This document shows, in pieces, positions 1 through 4,931 of a stretch of DNA of 5,182 nt. Within the stretch, counting starts at the first letter, position 1, and each line of letters begins with the position of its first letter. The stretch comes from an uncultured Bacilli bacterium (GTDB lineage Bacteria > Bacillota_I > Bacilli_A > RF39 > UBA660). The notes under the pieces are model-generated. The model did no database searches and had not been told where the DNA came from. It was given only the letters and a program-made list of their open reading frames with translations. The position numbers and the translations under genes were made by a program. The stretch is taken from the NCBI GenBank assembly GCA_934132925.1, contig CAKPAL010000049.1, positions 1 through 5,182 on the forward strand, given 5' to 3'.

Positions 1-65
1 ATAATACAGTAGATAACTCCACAAAATTTATTACAAATTTATTATTTTTTTTATTATCAATTTTC

Positions 66-190
66 TTTTGGTAATTAGGAACTTCTTGTTTTGCTTATGT
101 TAGTAAAAATTATTGTAATGCACTATCAGTAAAAAATTGTAGTCAATGCAGTTTTTACAAATCAAAACAAGAAGTTCCTAATTACCAAAA
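66..190. repeat. Perfect 28-bp inverted repeat pair around a 69-bp spacer
   Basis: The left arm (66-93, starting TTTTGGTAATTAGG) is the exact reverse complement of the right arm (163-190, ending CCTAATTACCAAAA). Symmetry stops at both ends of the arms. The spacer 94-162 is unique sequence without a gene. Long perfect arms around a short spacer just upstream of a gene are the layout of invertible promoter switches acted on by tyrosine or serine recombinases. A short non-autonomous element with terminal inverted repeats is the other reading, but no target-site duplication is visible at 55-65 against 191-201. Promoter matches are weak: TTTACA at 154-159, then 17 bases, then CCTAAT at 177-182 inside the right arm. 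No recombinase gene is in the window. The repeat is certain; the function is inferred. Confidence 0.9.
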
Positions 191-219
191 ATATTTATTG
201 AATAGTAAAAAAGGAGAAA

Positions 220-471
220 ATGAAAAAAATGAGAAATAATATTGAATTAACACTATGGTCTATCCTTACAGGACTATTACTATGCAACTCATTTGAGATA
301 GCAACAAATATTTGTGATAAGATGGAAATACCTTATGATCTATGTATAAGTGTCGCAAGTATAGGCTTTAGAGCAGAACTAACTATTGTATTGTGTATTG
401 CTATGCTAGTTGTATTTTATAAAAGCACACATTATATTGCTAATTTATTAGGAAGATTGATTTATTGTTAA
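220..471 (+). CDS. Small two-helix membrane protein, function unknown
   Basis: This 83-aa protein is not recognised. It has a basic N-terminus, a hydrophobic stretch at about residues 9-28, a loop at 31-43 and a second hydrophobic stretch at about 53-67, so it is probably a small inner-membrane protein with two helices. It has five cysteines (22, 32, 42, 59, 83); C32 and C42 bracket the central loop and could be paired. AAGGAG at 211-216 is followed by ATG at 220 (3-base spacing, tight) and by a second in-frame ATG at 229 (12-base spacing), so the true start could be residue 4. A rho-independent terminator begins seven bases after the stop, so it is a single-gene unit. The right arm of the 28-bp inverted repeat ends 29 bases upstream of the start, so any promoter in or across that repeat would drive this gene. 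Confidence 0.65.
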   Translation: MKKMRNNIELTLWSILTGLLLCNSFEIATNICDKMEIPYDLCISVASIGFRAELTIVLCIAMLVVFYKSTHYIANLLGRLIYC

Positions 472-477
472 ATTGTT

Positions 478-510
478 AAATAGTCGCTAGTACAGGACTA
501 TTTTTATTTT
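478..510 (+). terminator. Rho-independent terminator of the small membrane protein gene
   Basis: AAATAGTC (478-485) and GACTATTT (496-503) form an 8-bp stem with a 10-base loop, and the strand continues as a T-rich tract to 510. It lies directly after the stop codon of the gene at 220-471. The stem has few G-C pairs, so it may be only moderately efficient. Confidence 0.7.
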
Positions 511-696
511 GTCTAAAAAATATAATTAAAATTAAATAAGTATAAATAAACATAAATAAAAAAAGAGAATTTAATAAAAAATTCCCTAAAATTTCCCTGA
601 AAAAATTTTAAAAAAAGAATTTGCAACTTTGCAAACCCTTATAAAATCTAGTAAAAATTGATTTTTAAATTTATAAATTAAGTCAGTGGCTAATTA
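511..696. other. AT-rich stretch without a gene
   Basis: Between the terminator at 478-510 and the tRNA fragment I find no reading frame with a ribosome binding site and no RNA gene. It holds a short tandem motif, ATTCCCTAA and ATTTCCCTGA at 581-600, and a small inverted repeat TTGCAA/TTGCAA at about 622-635. With the tRNA fragment and palindrome that follow, it makes up the 324-base gap between the two protein genes. It could be the scar of a lost mobile element, since it abuts a broken tRNA gene, but no integrase or attachment core can be shown. Confidence 0.5.
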
Positions 697-736
697 GGTA
701 TGAACCGAATGCTCTAGCCAACTGAGCTATCTCGCC
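697..736 (-). pseudogene. 5' half of an elongator tRNA-Met(CAT) gene, cut after the anticodon
   Basis: Read on the minus strand from 736, the sequence matches the 5' half of bacterial elongator tRNA-Met: a GGCGAGA acceptor strand, TA at positions 8-9, a D arm GCTC...GAGC, the anticodon-stem strand TTCGG and the loop TTCATAC with anticodon CAT (+ strand 700-702). The expected continuation, CCGAA then the variable and T arms and a strand pairing with the acceptor, is absent: after CATACC the sequence becomes TAATTAG. No T-arm motif or matching acceptor strand is found in 1-696. A promoter is present just upstream, so a truncated transcript could still be made. A tRNA interrupted at the anticodon loop suggests integration, excision or another recombination event, because such loops are common integrase target sites. 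Confidence 0.8.
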
Positions 737-739
737 GTC

Positions 740-770
740 AAATGTAATATAATTATATTACATTTTTTTT
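740..770 (+). terminator. 26-bp perfect palindrome followed by a T tract; possible terminator
   Basis: Positions 740-765 are a perfect palindrome with half-site AAATGTAATATAA. On the plus strand it runs into eight T residues (763-770), which fits a rho-independent terminator, although the stem is nearly all A-T and no plus-strand gene directly precedes it. On the minus strand there is no T tract after it, so it would not end transcription of the lipoprotein gene. Because it contains the -10 box of the tRNA-Met promoter, it could instead be an operator. Confidence 0.4.
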
Positions 771-780
771 ATTTTGTCTA
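752..780 (-). promoter_or_regulatory. Sigma-70 promoter upstream of the truncated tRNA-Met
   Basis: On the minus strand TAGACA (775-780) is separated by exactly 17 bases from a perfect TATAAT (752-757). The tRNA 5' end at 736 follows 15 bases beyond the -10 box, leaving a leader of about 8 bases, as expected for a tRNA gene. Survival of the promoter shows that the 5' side of the tRNA gene is intact and that only the 3' half was lost. The -10 box lies inside the palindrome at 740-765. Confidence 0.7.
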
Positions 781-795
781 GTACTTTTTTAAAAA

Positions 796-1674
796 TTATT
801 TATATAATTCTTTATTTAACAATTCTAAGTTATTATTCATAATTGTAATATAGTTTTCATTTGAGTTAGTAATACCACCATCTATTGTTTCCATTGTATT
901 AATAGTAATTAATTCTACACCATAATTATCAATTAACTTTTGACAAGTTTCATTAGTACTATCACTAGCAGAATAAATATACTTAATGCTACCATTATTA
1001 ATTAACTTTCTAACTTCATCAATAGTATTTTCATTTAATTCTTCAGTTTCCTCTAATGATATAACTTTTAAATTATATTTTTCTAAATATTTAAATAAAT
1101 TAGTATCTACTACTACGGTATTATATTTTGCTAAACTAACTTTTTCTTTAATATCAGCATCTAATCTTGATAAATCATATTTTAATTCTTCGTATTTATT
1201 TTCAATACCAGTACCATCAGTATTAGATATTAAATAAGGATTATCAATATATTCAAGTAAACCATTTTTAGTATTCTCTGCCATCATTAAATAATTATAA
1301 GGATTAAGCCATAATTCCGCTATATCATTATCATATGTCATACCCATAGAAACATCTATTATCTTTAATTTTTTATTTTTATTTAGCATTTTAACTGCTG
1401 TATCTCTTTCTTTATCTAAACTATTAAAAACAAATAAATCTGTTTTAGAATATTCTTCTATTTTTTTATCGGATATTTTAAAATCATTAGGATTAACTCC
1501 TGATGGATAGATACTATTTATAGTACTATTAGTACCATATAAACTATTAATTAAATATCTAATAGGATAAATAGTAGTATATATTTCAATATCTTCCATA
1601 CTATCTTTAGTTATACTACATCCTGATAATAGAAATACTCCAAGTACAATTAATAATATTTTAATTTTTTTCAT
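796..1674 (-). CDS. ZnuA/TroA-fold lipoprotein without the usual metal-ligand histidines
   Basis: A 292-aa protein with a lipoprotein signal: basic MKKIK, a hydrophobic core and the lipobox LSGC with Cys19 as the lipidation site, so it should be anchored outside the membrane. The mature part follows the metal-ABC-transporter substrate-binding (ZnuA/TroA/AdcA) pattern: EIYTTIYPIRYLI (30-42), the PSGVNPNDF segment (58-65), ISDKKIEEYSKTDLFVFN (67-84), ELWLNPYNYLM (120-130), a helical spacer (about 155-180), VVVDTNLFKYLEKYNLKVIS (187-206) and TMETIDGG (260-267). In working members these segments carry histidines (GVDPHDY, DPHIWLDP, a His before the ..FGYLA.. segment); here they are N63, the E120 region and the D190/N192 region. 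The D/E-containing final segment is partly kept. It may bind another ligand, or have a regulatory or chaperone-like role. No permease or ATPase gene is adjacent. AGAAGGAA at 1682-1689, 7-8 bases from the ATG, supports the start. Family is fairly sure; transport of zinc or manganese is doubtful. Confidence 0.8.
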   Translation of the reverse strand: MKKIKILLIVLGVFLLSGCSITKDSMEDIEIYTTIYPIRYLINSLYGTNSTINSIYPSGVNPNDFKISDKKIEEYSKTDLFVFNSLDKERDTAVKMLNKNKKLKIIDVSMGMTYDNDIAELWLNPYNYLMMAENTKNGLLEYIDNPYLISNTDGTGIENKYEELKYDLSRLDADIKEKVSLAKYNTVVVDTNLFKYLEKYNLKVISLEETEELNENTIDEVRKLINNGSIKYIYSASDSTNETCQKLIDNYGVELITINTMETIDGGITNSNENYITIMNNNLELLNKELYK

Positions 1675-1710
1675 TTAATAATTCCTTCTTTCATTCTTTT
1701 GTCTATATTA

Positions 1711-1739
1711 ATATTACTATATTTTTATTTTTTTGTAAA
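1711..1739 (-). promoter_or_regulatory. Putative promoter of the ZnuA-like lipoprotein gene
   Basis: On the minus strand TTTACA (1734-1739) lies 17 bases before TAATAT (1711-1716), a 4-of-6 match to the -10 consensus. The start codon at 1674 would follow a leader of roughly 30 bases. The strand is so AT-rich that chance matches are likely, so this is tentative. It points away from the promoter at 1757-1785. Confidence 0.4.
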
Positions 1740-1756
1740 TAGATAGAAAAATATTA

Positions 1757-1785
1757 TTGATAAAATATTCTATCTATAGTATAAT
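1757..1785 (+). promoter_or_regulatory. Sigma-70 promoter of the surface protein gene
   Basis: TTGATA (1757-1762), a 17-base spacer and a perfect TATAAT (1780-1785) place the transcript start near 1792, about 20 bases before the ATG at 1813. The same TTGATA-17-TATAAT arrangement precedes queA. A short inverted repeat, AGATAGAA (1741-1748) and TTCTATCT (1768-1775), straddles the -35 box and could be an operator. AGGAGAGG at 1799-1806 is the ribosome binding site. Confidence 0.75.
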
Positions 1786-1812
1786 TATATATGTAAATAG
1801 GAGAGGATAATA

Positions 1813-3435
1813 ATGAGTTTTATAAAAAATAATATAAAGTTTTTAATAGCTATGTTAATAGTAATAGCATTAGGTGTATTTGGTATTACTTATGCTTTAA
1901 AAATAGCTACCTTTAATCCAATAGGAATAAATACTACTGCTGGTAATATAACTGCTAGTATAACTTATGATAGTACTAATACTAGTACCGTAACTAGTAC
2001 TAATAAGATGCTACCCATTGCTGATACTTTAGTAACAGGAATAGATGTAACTGATGAAAGGGTATTAAAAGTTAAGTTTATGGTAACAGGTAGTAGTAGT
2101 AATCCAGATAATACTATTTATGATATAGCATTAAGAGATATCGATATGAGTAATGCTCTAAAGAGTGAATATGTGAAATGGAGATTATATAAAAATGGAA
2201 CATTATTATCTGAAGGAAACTTTTCTCCATCATTCGATACAATAGAAAATAATAGATTAGTACTTACTAATATTCAACAAGACTTAACTACTAATACAGA
2301 TACTTATGTTTATTTAATGTGGATTAGTGAAGCATGTACTGGTGATTTATCTACTTGTGATATAACTAAAAATCAAGATAAATTACTAGGTAAAATATTT
2401 AATGCTCAAATAAAATTAGAAGCAAGTACTAAAACTAAAAAGGCACTTACTAGAACAGCATTAAGTACTAATTCTGCTTCTATGACTATAACTAATAAGT
2501 TTACTCCTAATAAACTAGTAGAAAATAATAATGTAAAATATAGATATGATACTACAAATAACTTAATGGAAGATGTAGATGGTAACATCAGATATTATGG
2601 AGCCTCACCAAATAACTATATATACTTCAATTGTTCTGATTATAACAATCAATCCTCAAGTACATGTGAGACATGGAGAATAATAGGAGTATTTGATGGT
2701 AATGTCAAGATAATGAGAGGTAGTCAAATAGGAGAATATTCATGGGACACTTCAGATAGTAGTACAAATTCTGGGTCCGGAGTAAATGATTGGTCACAGG
2801 CCGACTTAATGAAATTATTAAATAGTGGCTATGATAGCGAAAGTGTCGGAGGAAGTTTATATTGGAATGCTAAGCGTGGAACATGTTATAGTGGTTATAA
2901 TAATGGCACAACATCATGTGACTTTACAAGTACAGGCTTAAAAAATGATGCAACAAGAAATATGATCGCAGAGACAACATATTATACAAGAGGACATAAC
3001 ACATCAAAAATATATGTAAATGCAATGTATGATAAAGAAAGAGTAAGTGGAACAGTAATAACAGGAGTAACACCAACAAGGACATTAACATGGACAGGAA
3101 AAGTAGCCGTTGCCTATCCAAGTGATTATGGCTATGCAGCAGACTTAAGTTTGTGTCGACGAACTTTAGTTGATTATGATAATAGTACATGTACATCGAA
3201 TAACTGGATGTATAATATCGTTACAAATAATGGTGCTGGTTGGGAATGGTTATTGACCCCGTATTCCGGCACTGCGTACCTTGCGTGGAATGTGCGCTCT
3301 GGCGGCTATGTCGACTACTCCACCGGCAGTGCCTGTGATGCGTACGGGGTGGCACCAGTCCTTTCTCTGACATCTGAACTAGATATAGGGTCAGGATCAG
3401 GTACAAGTAGTTCGCCATATCAGTTATCTGTGTAA
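1813..3435 (+). CDS. Membrane-anchored surface protein with a C-terminal variable-region-like domain; candidate DGR target
   Basis: This is a 540-aa extracytoplasmic protein. Residues 9-29 are one hydrophobic segment after a short basic N-terminus, a signal peptide or anchor. Residues 30-230 are Thr/Ser/Asn-rich, probably beta-sandwich. Residues 250-520 form a second domain with WRIIGVF (288-294), WSQADLMKLLNSGY (327-340) and GVAPVLSL (512-519). This resembles DUF6273-type/C-type-lectin-like domains of surface proteins in Firmicutes, recognised by motif only. The tail (525-540) is Gly/Ser-rich, with no LPXTG sorting motif. Cysteines come in near pairs (175/182, 274/285, 358/369, 448/460), suggesting disulfides outside the cell; C508 is unpaired and lies in the variable-like block. 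Codons 484-511 are about 60% GC, and 23 of 28 end in C or T with none ending in A, unlike the rest of the gene. The start is supported by AGGAGAGG six bases upstream and a strong promoter. Likely an adhesin or receptor; its ligand is unknown. Confidence 0.85.
   Translation: MSFIKNNIKFLIAMLIVIALGVFGITYALKIATFNPIGINTTAGNITASITYDSTNTSTVTSTNKMLPIADTLVTGIDVTDERVLKVKFMVTGSSSNPDNTIYDIALRDIDMSNALKSEYVKWRLYKNGTLLSEGNFSPSFDTIENNRLVLTNIQQDLTTNTDTYVYLMWISEACTGDLSTCDITKNQDKLLGKIFNAQIKLEASTKTKKALTRTALSTNSASMTITNKFTPNKLVENNNVKYRYDTTNNLMEDVDGNIRYYGASPNNYIYFNCSDYNNQSSSTCETWRIIGVFDGNVKIMRGSQIGEYSWDTSDSSTNSGSGVNDWSQADLMKLLNSGYDSESVGGSLYWNAKRGTCYSGYNNGTTSCDFTSTGLKNDATRNMIAETTYYTRGHNTSKIYVNAMYDKERVSGTVITGVTPTRTLTWTGKVAVAYPSDYGYAADLSLCRRTLVDYDNSTCTSNNWMYNIVTNNGAGWEWLLTPYSGTAYLAWNVRSGGYVDYSTGSACDAYGVAPVLSLTSELDIGSGSGTSSSPYQLSV
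3255..3371 (+). other. Candidate DGR variable region (VR)
   Basis: A sharply bounded GC-rich block near the 3' end of the surface protein gene, covering about codons 482-519. Within 3262-3345, about 50 of 84 bases are G or C and only about 12 are A, in a gene otherwise rich in A. Codons ending in C/T dominate, with invariant-looking GCG, TGG and GTG codons between. DGR template repeats carry AAC/AAT codons whose adenines are randomised, leaving NNC/NNT codons that cannot become stops; this block has that appearance. Its place at the C-terminus, inside a lectin-like fold next to a W..L.P and GV.PVL framework, also fits. Boundaries are estimates: no template repeat is in the window to align. 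Confidence 0.6.
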
Positions 3436-3450
3436 CAGATGGCTGATATG
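3416..3450 (+). other. Strong hairpin across the stop codon, downstream of the candidate VR
   Basis: CATATCAG (3416-3423) pairs with CTGATATG (3443-3450) and ATCTGT (3426-3431) with ACAGAT (3435-3440). The two positions between them, TT opposite GG, form U-G wobbles in RNA. The result is a 16-bp stem with a 3-base GTA loop that contains the stop codon (3433-3435). No T tract follows, so it is not a standard terminator. DGR target genes often carry a stem-loop just downstream of the variable region that aids target recognition; this one lies about 45 bases after the estimated VR end. An mRNA-stabilising structure is the simpler alternative. Confidence 0.75.
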
Positions 3451-3600
3451 ACAAGTATGGCAGGAGAAACTTGTCAAAAAAACATATATAACAATAATAA
3501 AAGAAAGGTAGGAATAAACAACTACGACAGATAGTAATCCGCATGTATGCGGACACAAGTATATAAATAATATAGATATCAATTAAGTGTATAGATATAG
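3449..3600. other. Structured non-coding stretch after the surface protein gene
   Basis: No credible gene is present here. Two further inverted repeats are visible: TGACAAGT (3449-3456) with ACTTGTCA (3469-3476) around a 12-base loop, and TCCGCA (3538-3543) with TGCGGA (3548-3553) around a TGTA tetraloop. Neither is followed by a T tract. They lie in the probable 3' untranslated region of the surface protein transcript. The second is the only short GC-rich hairpin in this AT-rich interval. Confidence 0.5.
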
Positions 3601-3602
3601 TT

Positions 3603-3630
3603 AGAGAGGGTATAAAAGTACCTTCTTTTA
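3603..3630 (+). terminator. Weak terminator before the queA promoter
   Basis: AGAGAGGGTA (3603-3612) pairs with TACCTTCTTT (3619-3628) as a 10-bp stem with two G-U pairs and a 6-base loop. The T-rich end is partly inside the stem and continues only briefly. It would end the surface protein transcript just ahead of the queA promoter, about 170 bases after the stop codon. Confidence 0.4.
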
Positions 3631-3652
3631 CTATGTAAAGATATAAAATAAC

Positions 3653-3681
3653 TTGATATAAATATATATTTATTATATAAT
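3653..3681 (+). promoter_or_regulatory. Sigma-70 promoter of queA
   Basis: TTGATA (3653-3658), a 17-base spacer and TATAAT (3676-3681) predict a start near 3688, giving a leader of about 15 bases. That is too short for a riboswitch, so no preQ1 or similar leader control is expected from this promoter. Confidence 0.7.
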
Positions 3682-3702
3682 ATTTTAGAAAGAAGGAATA
3701 TT

Positions 3703-4731
3703 ATGAAGACAGATGATTTTGATTATTATTTACCTGAAGAATTAATAGCACAAGTACCATTAGAACATAGGGAAAGTTCTAGATTATTAGTGTTAGATAA
3801 GAATAATGGTAATATGATAGATGATAGATTTTATGATATAGTAAATTATTTAAATAAAGGGGATGTATTAGTACTTAATGATACTAAAGTAATGCCTGCG
3901 AGGATAATAGGATTAAAATCAGATACAGGTGCAGTAATTGAAGTATTATTATTAAAGAATATTAATGGAGATAGATGGGAATGTTTAGTAAAGCCTGCTA
4001 AAAGAGTAAAGATAGGTACTATTATTACTTTTGGTAATGGAGAATTAAAATGTGAATGTGTAGCATTAGGTGAAGATGGTATAAGAGAATTTAATTTTAT
4101 ATATGATGGTATTTTCTATGAAATATTAGATAAATTAGGTAGTATGCCACTTCCCCCATATATTAAAGTTAAATTAGATGATAAAGATAGATATCAAACT
4201 GTATATGCAAAAAATATTGGTAGTAGTGCTGCTCCTACTGCAGGATTACATTTTACTAAAGAATTATTGAAAGAGATTGAAGATAAAGGTATTACTATTT
4301 GTTATATAACATTACATGTAGGATTAGGGACTTTTAGACCAGTAGCAGTCTCTGATGTTACTAAGCATAAGATGCATAGTGAGTTTTATAGTATGACTAA
4401 AGAAGTATCTGATATCTTAAATACAGCTAAAAAAGAAGGAAGAAATATAGTTGCAGTAGGTACTACTACTACTAGAACATTAGAAACTATTATGACTAAA
4501 TATAATACTTTTAAAGAATGTAATGGTTGGACTGATATCTTTATATATCCTGGTTATGAGTTTAAGGCTATTGATGGACTTATTACTAATTTTCATTTAC
4601 CAAAATCTACTTTAGTAATGCTAGTATCAGCTTTTGCTAGTAAAGATATTATATTAAATGCTTATAAACATGCTGTAGAAAATAAATATCGTTTCTTCTC
4701 ATTTGGAGATGCAATGTTTATTCATAAGTAA
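3703..4731 (+). CDS. queA: S-adenosylmethionine:tRNA ribosyltransferase-isomerase (QueA)
   Basis: QueA transfers and isomerises the ribosyl group of S-adenosylmethionine onto preQ1 at position 34 of GUN-anticodon tRNAs, giving epoxyqueuosine, the step after tRNA-guanine transglycosylase in the cytoplasm. At 342 aa it has the usual length of the family. Typical signatures are present in order: DFDYYLPEELIAQVP (5-19), RLLVLD (27-32), LVLNDTKVMPARI (56-68), MPLPPYIK (148-155), RYQTVYA (163-169), AAPTAGLHFT (176-185), THH-equivalent TLHVGLGTFRPV (203-214), VGTTTTRTLE (252-261), LITNFHLPKSTLVMLVSAF (293-311) and the C-terminal RFFSFGDAM (330-338). AAGGA at 3693-3697 supports the ATG. It stands alone here, without the common neighbours tgt or ruvB. 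Threonine is mostly ACT, as in the N-terminal part of the surface protein. No damage is seen. Confidence 0.97.
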   Translation: MKTDDFDYYLPEELIAQVPLEHRESSRLLVLDKNNGNMIDDRFYDIVNYLNKGDVLVLNDTKVMPARIIGLKSDTGAVIEVLLLKNINGDRWECLVKPAKRVKIGTIITFGNGELKCECVALGEDGIREFNFIYDGIFYEILDKLGSMPLPPYIKVKLDDKDRYQTVYAKNIGSSAAPTAGLHFTKELLKEIEDKGITICYITLHVGLGTFRPVAVSDVTKHKMHSEFYSMTKEVSDILNTAKKEGRNIVAVGTTTTRTLETIMTKYNTFKECNGWTDIFIYPGYEFKAIDGLITNFHLPKSTLVMLVSAFASKDIILNAYKHAVENKYRFFSFGDAMFIHK

Positions 4732-4753
4732 TTAAGAAAAGAAGCAAAAAGTA

Positions 4754-4790
4754 TTTACAAACTACTAAAATTATTATATAATTTAGTAGT
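4754..4790 (+). promoter_or_regulatory. Promoter of tRNA-Leu, with an inverted repeat around the -10 box
   Basis: TTTACA (4754-4759), a 17-base spacer and TATAAT (4777-4782) predict a start near 4789, a few bases before the mature tRNA. ACTACTAAA (4761-4769) and TTTAGTAGT (4782-4790) form a 9-bp inverted repeat enclosing the -10 box. No T tract follows, so it is not a good terminator for queA; it may be an operator or chance. Confidence 0.75.
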
Positions 4791-4793
4791 AAT

Positions 4794-4879
4794 GCCAGCC
4801 TGGCGGAATGGTAGACGCGGTAGACTCAAAATCTACTACTAGCGATAGTGTGAGGGTTCAAGTCCCTTGGCTGGTACCA
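4794..4879 (+). tRNA. tRNA-Leu (anticodon CAA)
   Basis: An 86-base class II tRNA. The acceptor strands GCCAGCC (4794-4800) and GGCTGGT (4869-4875) pair, with one G-U at the end. The anticodon stem GTAGA/TCTAC encloses the loop CTCAAAA, giving anticodon CAA for UUG codons. A long variable arm (ACTA/TAGT stem) and a T arm (GAGGG, loop TTCAAGT, CCCTT) follow, and 3' CCA is encoded (4877-4879). It has its own promoter and terminator. Confidence 0.96.
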
Positions 4880-4892
4880 AATTTGTATTTGT

Positions 4893-4920
4893 AATCTAAC
4901 TAATGTGGTTAGATTTTTTT
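4893..4920 (+). terminator. Rho-independent terminator of tRNA-Leu
   Basis: AATCTAAC (4893-4900) and GTTAGATT (4908-4915) form an 8-bp stem with a 7-base loop, followed by an unbroken T run to 4920. It starts 13 bases after the tRNA end. Confidence 0.88.
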
Positions 4921-4931
4921 ATTGCAAAAAG

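Noticed and set aside
986..1237. Open frame of 83 codons on the plus strand
   Set aside because: It lies antisense within the ZnuA-like gene, whose family signatures are clear, and it has no supporting ribosome binding site.
2406..2588. Open frame of 60 codons on the minus strand
   Set aside because: It lies antisense within the surface protein gene; the hydrophobic product results from reverse reading of Asn/Thr/Lys-rich codons.
2924..3196. Open frame of 90 codons on the minus strand
   Set aside because: It lies wholly inside the surface protein gene, and its Leu/Ser/His-rich low-complexity product is typical of an antisense shadow.
3221..3556. Open frame of 111 codons on the minus strand across the 3' end of the surface protein gene
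   Set aside because: It overlaps the clearly coding plus-strand gene. The GC-rich NNY block simply lacks minus-strand stops, there is no good ribosome binding site, and the product has no coherent domain.
3682..3702. preQ1 riboswitch ahead of queA
   Set aside because: The predicted leader is only about 15 bases and lacks the compact pseudoknot sequence. QueA genes are not regularly under such control.
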